From the NCBI RefSeq assembly GCF_022605725.1, contig NC_065563.1:10566518-10630517 (forward strand): a stretch of 64,000 nucleotides of DNA. The letters are read 5' to 3'. Positions within the stretch are counted from its first letter, which is position 1, and each line of letters opens with the position of its first letter. The position numbers were made by a program, and so were the translations under genes. Positions 54,798 through 64,000 of the stretch are shown here, piece after piece. The notes under the pieces were generated by a model, which worked only from the letters and a program-made list of their open reading frames with translations, was not told the origin of the DNA and made no database searches. Source of the stretch: Anthonomus grandis grandis (Eukaryota > Arthropoda > Insecta > Coleoptera > Curculionidae).

Positions 54798-57700
54798 CTA
54801 TTTCCTCTTTGATATTCGATTGTTACACTATATGATATATACTTGTATGAAAAGTATATCGTATGCCACACAGTGATATATATGTGATATCAGGGTGATT
54901 TTATCAAATATTTGTGGTGTAGTAGAGTTTGAAAATTAGATATGCAAATCCAGTATCAATTTTTTTAAATGTCGAAATTGTATGCCTTTTGTAAACAGAA
55001 TCGTGTATGATACACGTGTATTCTTTAGTTTAATAAATATAACAAAATCAAAAATTCACTAAAAAAACGTTGAATAAATATATATTTAACACAAAAAAAT
55101 ACGGTTCTTATTTAAAAAAACCACTAGGACCTCGAAAAACGACATCAAGGACAAAATGACCTCCACAAATACATGTTCTTTTCTGTGCTACGCAACATAT
55201 ATGTTTTACATATTTTTTCGAAAAATGAATAGGAAAGTAGTTATTAGTGTTTTTTTGGATTTTGGGAAAAATACAAGAAACTTCAAAACCTAAAAGTTGG
55301 CTAAGACTAAAAAAAAACACATTTTATTTTTTTACGAACAATTTATGGGTTTAAAAAAAATAAACAAAAATTGTTATAAATTACTTTCTATTAGAAATAT
55401 TAATTTTGATATTATTACAGTGGGAGAAAATTAAAAAAAAAAAACATTAACATTAAAAAAAGCAGTTTTCTCAAAATCTATATGAAATTTAAGATTTTTA
55501 GTTTTTCTAGCAGAGATCTTTTTTATTGTATTGTATATTGTATTTGGTATTGTCTTCCATCTTAAAAACCCCCCTCAAAGCAAAAACCAATTTTCCCAAA
55601 ATCTATGACAAATTTAATTTTTTTTATTTTTGGCAGCAGATGTCTTTTTTGAATACAAAAAAAAGAATAGGAACTAAATATAATAATATAGTAACATAGA
55701 AATAAAAATATAATAACATAGGATATAAGTTATTGGCATTTTTTTCGTTTCTATAATAATTAAAACCTGTGAGCGTCATTTAAATAATTTTATAATTTTT
55801 AATACGTTAAATAAATTCAAAATAGTCCAAAATAATTAAAATAAATCATAAAAATAGAATAAACACCTTGTAAAACAACTGGGCGCTTGGGCGACTCCAA
55901 AGTAGAGATGGTGACGTGTAGACCTGAAATAATAAAAGTAACCTGAGCACACTTATTCCCGTAAAATTAATTAATAAAAAAAAAGATAAGTAAAACTCAT
56001 TAATATGAAAAATATGAATTAATATGTTTTAAACTTGCTCAGTGATTTTACTTTTACGATAACCATTTAATTCATGTTCACCAACATTTAACCACTTAAC
56101 TTAAATATCCCAAAATTCATTATTCACCAACTTATTATTTTTATCCGATTGTTAAATGTCCCAGTAACGACAACGTACTGATATTGAATGATATACAATC
56201 GTTCAATATGCCAAAACGTGAGCACTACATTACTCACAAACCGTAGCCAAAATGCTACCAAAAACATTATCATAAAATATGAGATTAAGACAGCAATCTC
56301 CGATCTAGACCACTTGACGATAACACACTTTGTACTGAGGGGTGCAATGGACACCAAAACGCGAGGGTCCTCTCCAAATACAAAGCCTTGTTAAATACAA
56401 CGAGCTGTGCAATGGTCCCAGACCAGCTCAGTATCTTAACAAGAAACAATAAACAATCGTCACAACAACACAAGCAAGACAAACAACAATCGGTCATTAA
56501 AATATTTCATTAATCACATTTTTAATTAAAAAGGTAAAATATCGGTGTAATCAATAAGATAGAAATAAGCATACTCTGTGAGAACACTCACCCTTTCTTG
56601 TAGTAAAACACTACACCAAACCAACACAGCTTATTTCACGTCGCAACACCCTTTATTGTTTTTATTAAATAACTTCACTCTTTAGTGACCAAAACTCAAA
56701 TGAATTTTATAAACCAAATATTTATCTCACTCTTTTATCGAAACCCATAAAAATAATTCCCGAGGGGAAACGCTAAGTATAAACCGTATTTAGTTACTTA
56801 CGGTACCGCTGAGCTAGCTTTAGTTTTGTAAATATCCTGGACCTCTTTTCGGTCAGACCGATAAATTTCATCTTAATGACTAAGAAAAATATTTCAATTC
56901 TTTAGAAAATAAACAGGGTCTTACATTTCTGACCTAAACTAACGATTTTTCTATGGTAGTAGGTGCTATACTGTTTTTTATCCCTCTACTATAAATCCTC
57001 ACATATATAAATCAAAAAGTTATCTTAAGCAAAGACACACGTACCCCCACAACTGCCAACACCATCGGCCAAAACCCTTACGAGCGTCACGTGGCCGTCA
57101 CACGTGTAACTTCTTTGTACAACCCCGAATCACAAACGGAAGAACGGCGGTCGCGCTCGTAATTTCGAAATTTTATCTGCGATGAATTTCGCGTAATAAT
57201 AATTAATAGCGGCACCCCCTTTTTGGACTCCCGAGGGTGGGGGGTGCCCTCTTATCCCATCCCAACGGGGGGTTGAAATGGAAATTTCAGTTTTCGATCC
57301 GGTCAATTAGGTTTCTTAGATAACAAGGTTTGGGTGTATTTTGGTGCGATAGGGTGAGTCTAGGTGTTACTTTATACGCATACGCCGGCTCTTTCATTTA
57401 TCACAAATTTCACAGTTTTCGACAAAAATTGCATGAGAAAAAATGTTTTGAGTTATCAGGGCTTTACTTAGGATAAGCAATTTAAATTTTATATCCAATA
57501 CAGTGGGAAAAAAACGCGAAAACTTTCCATTCATAAAGCGCAATTTTCTCAAAAATTATAAAACATGTCAAACTTTTAAATATTTTAGTAAACACATTTT
57601 TACAAGTGTCTTCGAAAAAATCCACAGGAAACAATTTATAAGCACTTTTAATATGATTTTTGGCCAAAAAACTAAAGGGAAACACCGCCCAACCGTTTAA

Positions 57701-58429
57701 TCCTACTTTGTAAATGGGCCCGATATGTTTGCCGAACTGCCAAATCAGCATTTATACGCCTCGGGCCGGCTTCAAACGCGGATTGATTGATGTTGACGTA
57801 TCGGCCCGATCCGTCCTTGTCACACCCGTTTGTTTCCTGCATAAAACCGGAAATACATCATATTAAAAGGACATCCTTAGCGGTACTTGCCTAATGGGAT
57901 TTTTTTTTCTCTCGTTTTATCTTTTAATTTTATGGGGCGATCACACCCCTTGTTGCGTTCACCCTATTATACCACAAAAATCTGCAGAATCACCTTTGAA
58001 ACTAAAATTTTAAAGGGTAGGAATTTTGCGTTCTAAGGGAAATACTATTAGTCCTGTAACGTTCTAAAGTAAAATTGTTCGTATAAGGATTAAATTAAAA
58101 ACTTATACAAATATATCGATTTAATTACATAAATATTTATCGTTTAATATTAGTGACTTATTTCACAGACTGGCATATTATTTTTATTAAAAAATTATAA
58201 TATTTTAGGTCCTTATTATAAAACTGGCTATAGCCTTATTGCAGTAATTGAGAATTGGCTTAGTCATAATAGTGATAGCGGTGGTGGTGGCAATGTCACA
58301 TTTGTCCCGAATGATTTATCATATAAAATTAATTGATCTGAAAAGTCTATGTTTAAAGATTACTATTATTAAAGAACCATATTATAGGCCTTCAGGTTCA
58401 AATATTTAAATTTTTTTTTAAGTATTAGA
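54798..58429. other. Gene-free stretch
   Basis: No supported gene; only short open frames. Mostly AT-rich (54.8-56.8 kb). The section 57.0-57.35 kb is GC-richer with a GGGGTGGGGGGTG-type run and looks like single-copy DNA. No element ends recognised. Confidence 0.45.
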
Positions 58430-58439
58430 AGATACTATA

Positions 58440-58745
58440 ACAGGTTTAGGTGATTTTATATTGATACATCTAAACTAAATAAAAATCATCCAACTCAGCT
58501 TATTTCACTATCTGATCAACTTTTGATTTAAAATGGTCTATCATGGAGCCTACTCGTATTACCGTTGACACTTGTTCGGTTATAGATCTTATTTTAAAAT
58601 CAAGCAAATTTTTTGATCATTTTGGTAAGTTTGGTCAGTCACGGAGTCTGCCGTACAACTGCGAATTGTATCCTATAGCCCCTTGAAAATTTTGAATCTA
58701 AACAAACTCCAAGAGGATTTAGAGATTTAGAGAGGTATACTTAGA
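58440..58745 (+). pseudogene. LINE endonuclease fragment
   Basis: YIDTSKLNKNHPTQLISLSD, then after a frameshift MEPTRITVDTCSVIDLILKS, is the PTRIT...IDLI region near the end of an AP-endonuclease domain. A weak continuation reaches LNLNKLQEDLE. It is separate from the LINE that starts just to the right, because that element restarts earlier in the same domain. Confidence 0.6.
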
Positions 58746-58764
58746 ACATTGAGTATTGATATTG

Positions 58765-61658
58765 GATATTGAGGCCAGAGATATCTAGTGGTGAAATATT
58801 TCCAAAGATTTATGATGTTTACGGGTCGGACCGAAAATTTGAATCCGTTATTGCCACACGTGGTGGCGGAGTTCTCTGTGGAGTTTCTAAAAACATTGTG
58901 TCTGAAAAAATTAGTTTCTTTGATGTTGGCTGTAAATTTACTATTAGGTTACAGATATTTTACATGATTGTTTTGTACATCCCACCATCTATCACATCTG
59001 TAATTTTCGAGCAATTTCTGGATCAGTTTACACTTTTAATATCAAAGCTAAACCATAATGTAATAATAGTGGGCGATTTTAACGTGTCTGATTTCTCTAT
59101 TAACTCACCTACAGGTAATCATGTTAGTCAAAAGTCTATTGCTGTAAATAATTTTGCTAATACTTTTATTCTTGTTCAGTGTAATCACATCCGAAACTAT
59201 AATAACAGACTATTGGATCTTGTTTTATCTAACTTCACCTGTACTGTTTCGCGTAGTGACGTGCCTTTTGTCTTGGAGGATTTGCATCACCCTGGGCCTC
59301 AGGCCAACGTGTCCATAATTTTCAGCTTAATAAAAACTTATCTCATTCTTTTAATTTTAGAAAGGCCAACTTCCATCTCCTTTATGACTCGATCCTTGAA
59401 GCTGACTGGTCTACTGTGTATTTATCCTCTAACGTTAATGATGCATGTGGAGCCCTATATGATATATTGAATGGCATATTTGCCGCACACGTTCCTCTTA
59501 AGCAGCAACGTAAAAGAAGATTTCCAAATTATTATTCTCGAGAGTTGATTAAGAACATTTATAGGAAAGAAAAGGCTTTCAAGAACTATAAAATGTACAA
59601 TTCTCCATTCTTTCAAAATAAATTCCATTCTCTTAGACGCCTTATCAAACTACGCAATGAATATAAGTTGTATGTATCAAACACCGAAAGGAATATTTCT
59701 TTGGACCCATCTAGCTTTTGGTATTTTATTGGTTCTAAGAAGGCTGGCACCAGGATTCCTGGTATGATGAGGCTACCCGATGACGTGGTAATTAAAGACC
59801 CACAAGACATAGTTGATGCTTTTGCACTGTTCTTTGGTGAGGCATTTTTAGAATCAAATTTCATTAACCATTCGTCGACGTCTGATAATGTGCCCCACTT
59901 TGACATTTTCAACGTTGATGCTTCCCAGATTATTTTGGCTAGTAAAAAACTCAAAAATAAGTTAACTTCTGGTGTAGACGGTGTACCTAGCTTCTTGGTT
60001 AAAGATTGCATTCGTGTCCTGGCTGATCCGCTGACCTACATTTCCAACTTAATACTGTCAACAGAACAAATTCCTGAAATTTGGAAGACTGCTAAAATAA
60101 TGCCTATTTTAAAAGCTGGGGACTCTAATCAAATCGTGAACTACAGGCCAATCTCATTACTCTGTAACTTCTCAAAAATTTTCGAAATTATCCTGAATCG
60201 GTCGATTTTTAGTCATGCAAAAGCACTCATCTCTGTAGACCAGCATGGATTTTTTAGCGGGCGATCTTGTGTTACTAACTTATCCTGTCTGTCTAGCCAC
60301 ATCTGTGAATCACTTGATGTTAATACTCAAGTCGATGTTATTTATACCGACTTCCAAAAAGCCTTTGATCGGATAGATCACTATATTTTGCTGCATAAAT
60401 TAACTCAGTATGGTTTTTCAGGGAGATTATTTAATTTATTTCATTCCTACTTGATTGGTAGATCTCAATATGTGGAATATGAGGGCTTTAAATCGAAACT
60501 TTTTAACGTAACTTCGGGTGTGCCACAGGGCTCGAACCTGGGTCCGCTCACTCACTTGTCATAGGCTGGCTTTTGCCGATGATTTGAAGCTATATTTAAA
60601 TGTATATGGTTTGGAGGATTGTTTTTTTCTTCAGAACTGTCTAAATACATTGGAGGTATGGTGCGCTGTTAACAGGTTAGGCTTGAATGCGGCTAAATGT
60701 AGTGTGGTCAGTTACTCTAGATCAAAAACACCCTTAAATTTTAATTACTTTATTAATGATACTATTTTGAGTAGATTAGAGCAAATTACTGATCTTGGTA
60801 TCACCTTTGACTCTGAATTTACATTCGTTCCACACTTCAACAACATAGTCAAGTCAGCCCTGAGAAGGCTTGGGTTCATAATTAGAAGTTCTCAGAGTTT
60901 TACTTTGGAATCTACATTAAGACTGCTTTTCTGTTGCTTTGTGAGATCAAAATTGGAGTTTGGCTGCATTATATGGAACCCGCTCTATCAGAATCATGTT
61001 GGTCTCCTTGAATCTGTTCAGCGTAGATTTTTGGCCTTTTTGGCAGGAGGGCGGTGTTTGATCATCGGCAACTATTGGAACGCTTCAATCTACATCCATT
61101 ACATCTCAGAAGAATGATCTTTTCTGTAAAATTCCTGCATGGGTTACCTGGTGTACGTTTCATGGTGCCTAGGCTTAATGCTAGACATCCCCTAACATTC
61201 TTTCTGCCAAGGCCTCATACTAACATCCTGTTGAAATCGCCACTATATACAATATGCGCTATATTTAATCGGACCTGTCACATGTGCGATATAAATTTCT
61301 CTCCGGTTCATGCGATTGTCGATATCTTGGTGGATCATTACTCTTGGGATTAAGACCCATGTGTTTAAGTTATAGTTAGTAGGTATATTGCAGTTAATTT
61401 AATTTAATTTTGTTGAATATGTGATTATCTTGTTAAACTTTTATAATTGGGTTTTTATATCATATTAATAGTTATTTATTCTAATTTTTTGGATAACTTT
61501 TGAGATTGTGACTTTATTTTACTTTTTTCTTTTCTTTTCATTCTTTTAGGTTTGTTTGTGTGTGTTTTTTTTAACTATATTTTTCATTGTTTTGCAACTG
61601 TTTCCTGTTATTGGGCAAGTTGCCTGTTGAAAACTAAAGACTTATTATTATTATTATT
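58765..61658 (+). mobile_element. 5'-truncated Jockey/CR1-group LINE with TTA tail
   Basis: Begins inside the endonuclease (LRPEISSGEIFP, just after the usual ETW position) and ends with a TTA tail at 61642-61658. It has no ORF1. Abrupt starts of this kind are normal for LINEs that stop reverse transcription early. It contains an internal RT deletion. Confidence 0.85.
58769..61353 (+). pseudogene. LINE ORF2 (partial endonuclease plus RT) with internal deletion
   Basis: Endonuclease part: TRGGGVLCGVSKNI, VIIVGDFNVSDFS, NNRLLDLVLSN, then a frameshift near 59320-59420. RT part (59416-60564): KNKLTSGVDGVPSFLVKDC, NYRPISLLCNFSKIFE, DQHGFFSGRSCVTNL, YTDFQKAFDRIDH and SGVPQGSNLGPL. The next expected block (about 20-25 residues up to the catalytic motif) is missing: sequence jumps to RLAFADDLKLY in another frame. 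The thumb (ITDLGITFD) and tail (FLAFLAGG, then HRQLLERFNLHPLHLRR after a shift near 61060) follow, ending DHYSWD. The FADD motif itself is intact. Confidence 0.88.
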
Positions 61659-62108
61659 GAAGGGCTAGAACTATGGGCAGTTTGTTTGCTTGCAACATCT
61701 CTGATGTAATGATGCCAAATGCTTATGTAAAAATGGCAAAAAAACACACTTTATAATATCATAAAAAATTGTCAAAGTTAAATGAATTTAGGTAACGTAT
61801 ATTAGCGTAAAAGGCAATAACATCGCAACGCCGCTCGATGGGATTGTTGATTCCACCGACACAAGTAATCTCTACCAGTGACGTCGTCAAAAAATATTTA
61901 CATGATAAATATTTATTATCAATAGATTATGCTTTAAATTATAAACAAAATCGCCATTTATGAACTCTTTATGCGTTTTTTTAACGCACTTCATTAGAGT
62001 AAAAAATTTATAGAAATTCAATATTTTATAATGACGGTGTTGTCATTTCAGATTTTTTAGGAGCGGTTTTGAGAATAAGAATTAAATTTTTTTTTTGCTT
62101 TGAAAATA
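61659..62108. other. Gene-free stretch
   Basis: No gene. AT-rich apart from a CGCAACGCCGCTCGATGGG patch near 61827. It may contain the 3' end of the mariner-type element; no TIR found. Confidence 0.4.
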
Positions 62109-63143
62109 TTAAGCTGTATTAAGTATTAAGCGTACCATATTAAGGTTGACGTGGTTAAAAATATCAGGCGTGGTTTGGATTACTTCAGCAGCTGCGAACA
62201 TTCTGGCCACCAGGTCTTCTTCTGACTCGACTGGAGTTTCATATACGAGACTTTTCATATGCCCCCAAAGAAAAAAATCTAAGGGTGTCAAATCTGGTGA
62301 GCGCGCTGGCCAGGTGACAGGGCCTCCGCGGCCAATCCAGCGCCTTCCAAAATTTTCATTTATAAACTCGCGGACAATGAGCCGGCGCTCCATCATGTTG
62401 TAGCCATAAGTTCTGTCGTATATTTAGGGGCAGATCATCTAATAGTTCTGGCAGTACATTTCTTAAAAAATTTAAATAAATATTTCCCTCGTTAAACGAG
62501 GAGGCAACATAATTGGACCAATTAAGCGTTCTCCAACAATACCGGCTCACATATTGACCGAAAACTTATGTTGATAGCTCCTAAAATGAATACCATAAGG
62601 GTTTTCCTCACTCCACACATGATTCTTCTTAGAATTAAAAATGCCTTCTTTTGTAAATAAAGCCTCGTCAGTAAAAAGGACATATTTTGGAAATTGAGGT
62701 TCTTCTGTATACCGGTCAAGAAACCACTGGCAAAAATTCACGCGGGGCATAAAATCATTGGGTCCTAATGATTGCACCTTTTGCAGGTGGTAGGGCCGAA
62801 GAAGCTGTTCATTAATAACGTTCCATACCCTAACATGATTTACATGCATCGCATCAGCTACTGCTCGAGTACTTACTGATGGGTTATCTTCAAATCGCTG
62901 AAGCACTTCTTCCACAAAATCCGGGATTCGGATGTTCCTTTGCGCGCCATTATCTTGGCGTTTTATTTTAACGGAGCCAGTCTCCCTGAGCCGTTGATTG
63001 ACCCTTTCAAAAAGTGTGTGAGCTGGGATTCGCCTTTCGGGAAACCGCTCTTCATATAGTCGAGAAGCAGCTCTACCATTACATCGAACTTCCCCATAAA
63101 TTAAAAGCATATCGGCGTATTCAGCGAAAGTGTAATCTTCCAT
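62109..63143 (-). pseudogene. Mariner-type transposase (with DUF4817-like N-terminus), broken
   Basis: A cut-and-paste transposase of the IS630/Tc1/mariner superfamily. The N-terminus is helix-turn-helix (YTFAEYADMLLIYGEVRCN, RRIPAHTLFERVNQRL), the region I associate with DUF4817. The catalytic core has FTDEALFTKEG (first D), LQHDGAPAH (second D), WIGRGGPVTWPARSPDLTP and LDFFLWGHMKSLVYETP (third acidic residue in PDLTPLDF). Breaks: TGA at 62547-62549 where SVNVW would have Trp, a frameshift near 62490 and one near 62380. The C-terminus stops early, after HVNLNMVRLI. No terminal inverted repeats or TA target copies were found, so the element's ends are not called. Confidence 0.88.
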
Positions 63144-63373
63144 TACTTAACCGTAATAAAAAGGGAATTAATATCATGTAAAAAATACTGACAGTGACAA
63201 ATTTAAAAAATACTGACAGTGGCAATGAATTAGCATTATTATTATTATTAAAATAATTAATTCAGGTGCTGTATCTTAGTTTGGTTTTAGTCAATTGCCA
63301 CAAAAACATTGATACTTACCGACTTTTACTAAGAGCACCTTTTTTATGTAAAAAGCATAGGAACATCATAATC
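63144..63373. other. Short gene-free stretch
   Basis: No gene. AATACTGACAGTG occurs twice (63184, 63208), a short tandem word, and a TTATTATTA run lies at 63236-63248. Confidence 0.4.
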
Positions 63374-64000
63374 TTTTTTTTTTTTTTTTTGAAAACGTCA
63401 TTTATTAGCCATCAGTTACATACAAGATATTACAATTTTATATAAAAATTAATACACGAATTTATATAAAAATTAATACAGATTTTAAAAGCTAATATAA
63501 ATGATAAAATCTTAAACAATGCATTTATAGCATTGGTACCAGAGTTTCATTAATAACTAAACCGCAACACGTGTAGCTTTGTTTACAACCATTACATTAA
63601 TTTTGATAACACCTAAACATTCAAAAATCAATCCTCATATTGACTAACAATGATCTTGAGCTTCTTAATAAATCTGTAGTAAGAGGTCTCCTGCTTAATT
63701 TCAGAAGGCAAAGAATTAAATACCTGTGAAGCTTCATCAATAGGATTTCTCAGAGCTATATTGGTTCTCGCATTATTTAGTCTAACATTATTATTTCTTA
63801 ATTCATATGAATGTATGTCATTTGAGTATACAATCGTGTGATTGGACTTTTGTAGTCTATGTAAAATCTTAAAAATTAATTTGGCCTGCTCCAACTCGCA
63901 AATTTTTCCAATGGGCAATATTTTTAGCTTTTTATATAAATCATTCGTGTGCATAAAGTAGTCAAGATCGAAAAGGATTTTAAGTATTTTATTTTGCAAG
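63374..64000 (-). mobile_element. LINE 3' end with poly(A) tail, running off the window
   Basis: Read on the minus strand: the ORF2 C-terminus, a 3' UTR, AATAAATGACG, then 17 A's (63390-63374). Unlike the other LINEs here, this one ends in poly(A) rather than TTA units. Confidence 0.75.
63628..64000 (-). CDS. LINE ORF2 C-terminal tail (cut by window edge)
   Basis: The sequence QNKILKILFDLDYFMHTNDL, YKKLKILPIGKICELEQAKL, RNPIDEASQVFNSLPSEI is the tail domain after the RT thumb in Jockey/CR1-group ORF2 proteins. The frame is open to the window edge, with its stop at 63628-63630. No frameshift is seen in this part. The RT itself lies outside. Confidence 0.75.
   Translation of the reverse strand, partial: LQNKILKILFDLDYFMHTNDLYKKLKILPIGKICELEQAKLIFKILHRLQKSNHTIVYSNDIHSYELRNNNVRLNNARTNIALRNPIDEASQVFNSLPSEIKQETSYYRFIKKLKIIVSQYED

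Noticed and set aside
62109..63250. Terminal inverted repeats for the mariner-type element
   Set aside because: Both flanks were scanned by eye and no convincing inverted pair with TA duplications was seen; the direct AATACTGACAGTG pair is not a TIR.

Overview
This is AT-rich eukaryotic DNA, most likely from an insect. The evidence is the mix of element families: PIF/Harbinger transposons with MADF/BESS partner genes, a mariner-type transposase, an R4/Dong-type retrotransposon, and several Jockey/CR1-type LINEs ending in (TTA)n tails. I found no host gene that I can name, no tRNA or rRNA, and nothing bacterial. Almost every coding stretch belongs to a mobile element, and almost all carry frameshifts or stops. 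One 239-codon frame on the minus strand at 26.5-27.3 kb is intact, and I do not recognise it.

Layout. 1-1.05 kb: right end of a Harbinger element (A). 1.96-6.5 kb: a full-structure LINE with ORF1, ORF2 and a (TTA)n tail, broken in several places. 6.8-7.6 kb: antisense LINE scrap. 10.4-16.1 kb: a decayed gene of the widespread insect family I associate with DUF7869. It is split by a complete Harbinger element (B, 12362-15701) with TAA target duplications, and that element carries a smaller long-TIR element. 16.7-20.5 kb: an R4/Dong-type retrotransposon between TTA microsatellites. 24.3-26.3 kb: a degenerate tandem array rich in CACGTG, TGACGT and AAGATGGC motifs. 27.4-36.6 kb: about 25 copies of a 365-bp satellite, partly in dimeric higher-order form. 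39.6-40.7 kb: a 490-bp tandem repeat. 42.4-46.0 kb: a 3.7-kb element with about 100-bp terminal inverted repeats. Its left end matches the DNA just upstream of the DUF7869-like gene, and it holds a 175-bp tandem array. 46.5-49.6 kb: a third Harbinger (C) with TAA duplications. 49.9-54.8 kb: a LINE whose ORF1 has a PHD-like finger and zinc knuckles. 58.4-61.7 kb: two LINE pieces. 62.1-63.1 kb: a mariner-type transposase. 63.4 kb to the edge: the 3' end of an antisense LINE with a poly(A) tail.

Two points stand out. First, in Harbingers B and C the transposase gene and the MADF/BESS gene are interlocked on opposite strands: exon 2 of each lies inside the intron of the other, although the transposase introns sit at different positions. 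Element A fits the same plan. Second, the DUF7869-like gene appears to be the coding part of a long-TIR DNA transposon. Its 5' flank recurs at 42.4 kb in an element that ends in matching inverted repeats.

All family names come from motif recognition by eye. No database search was possible.
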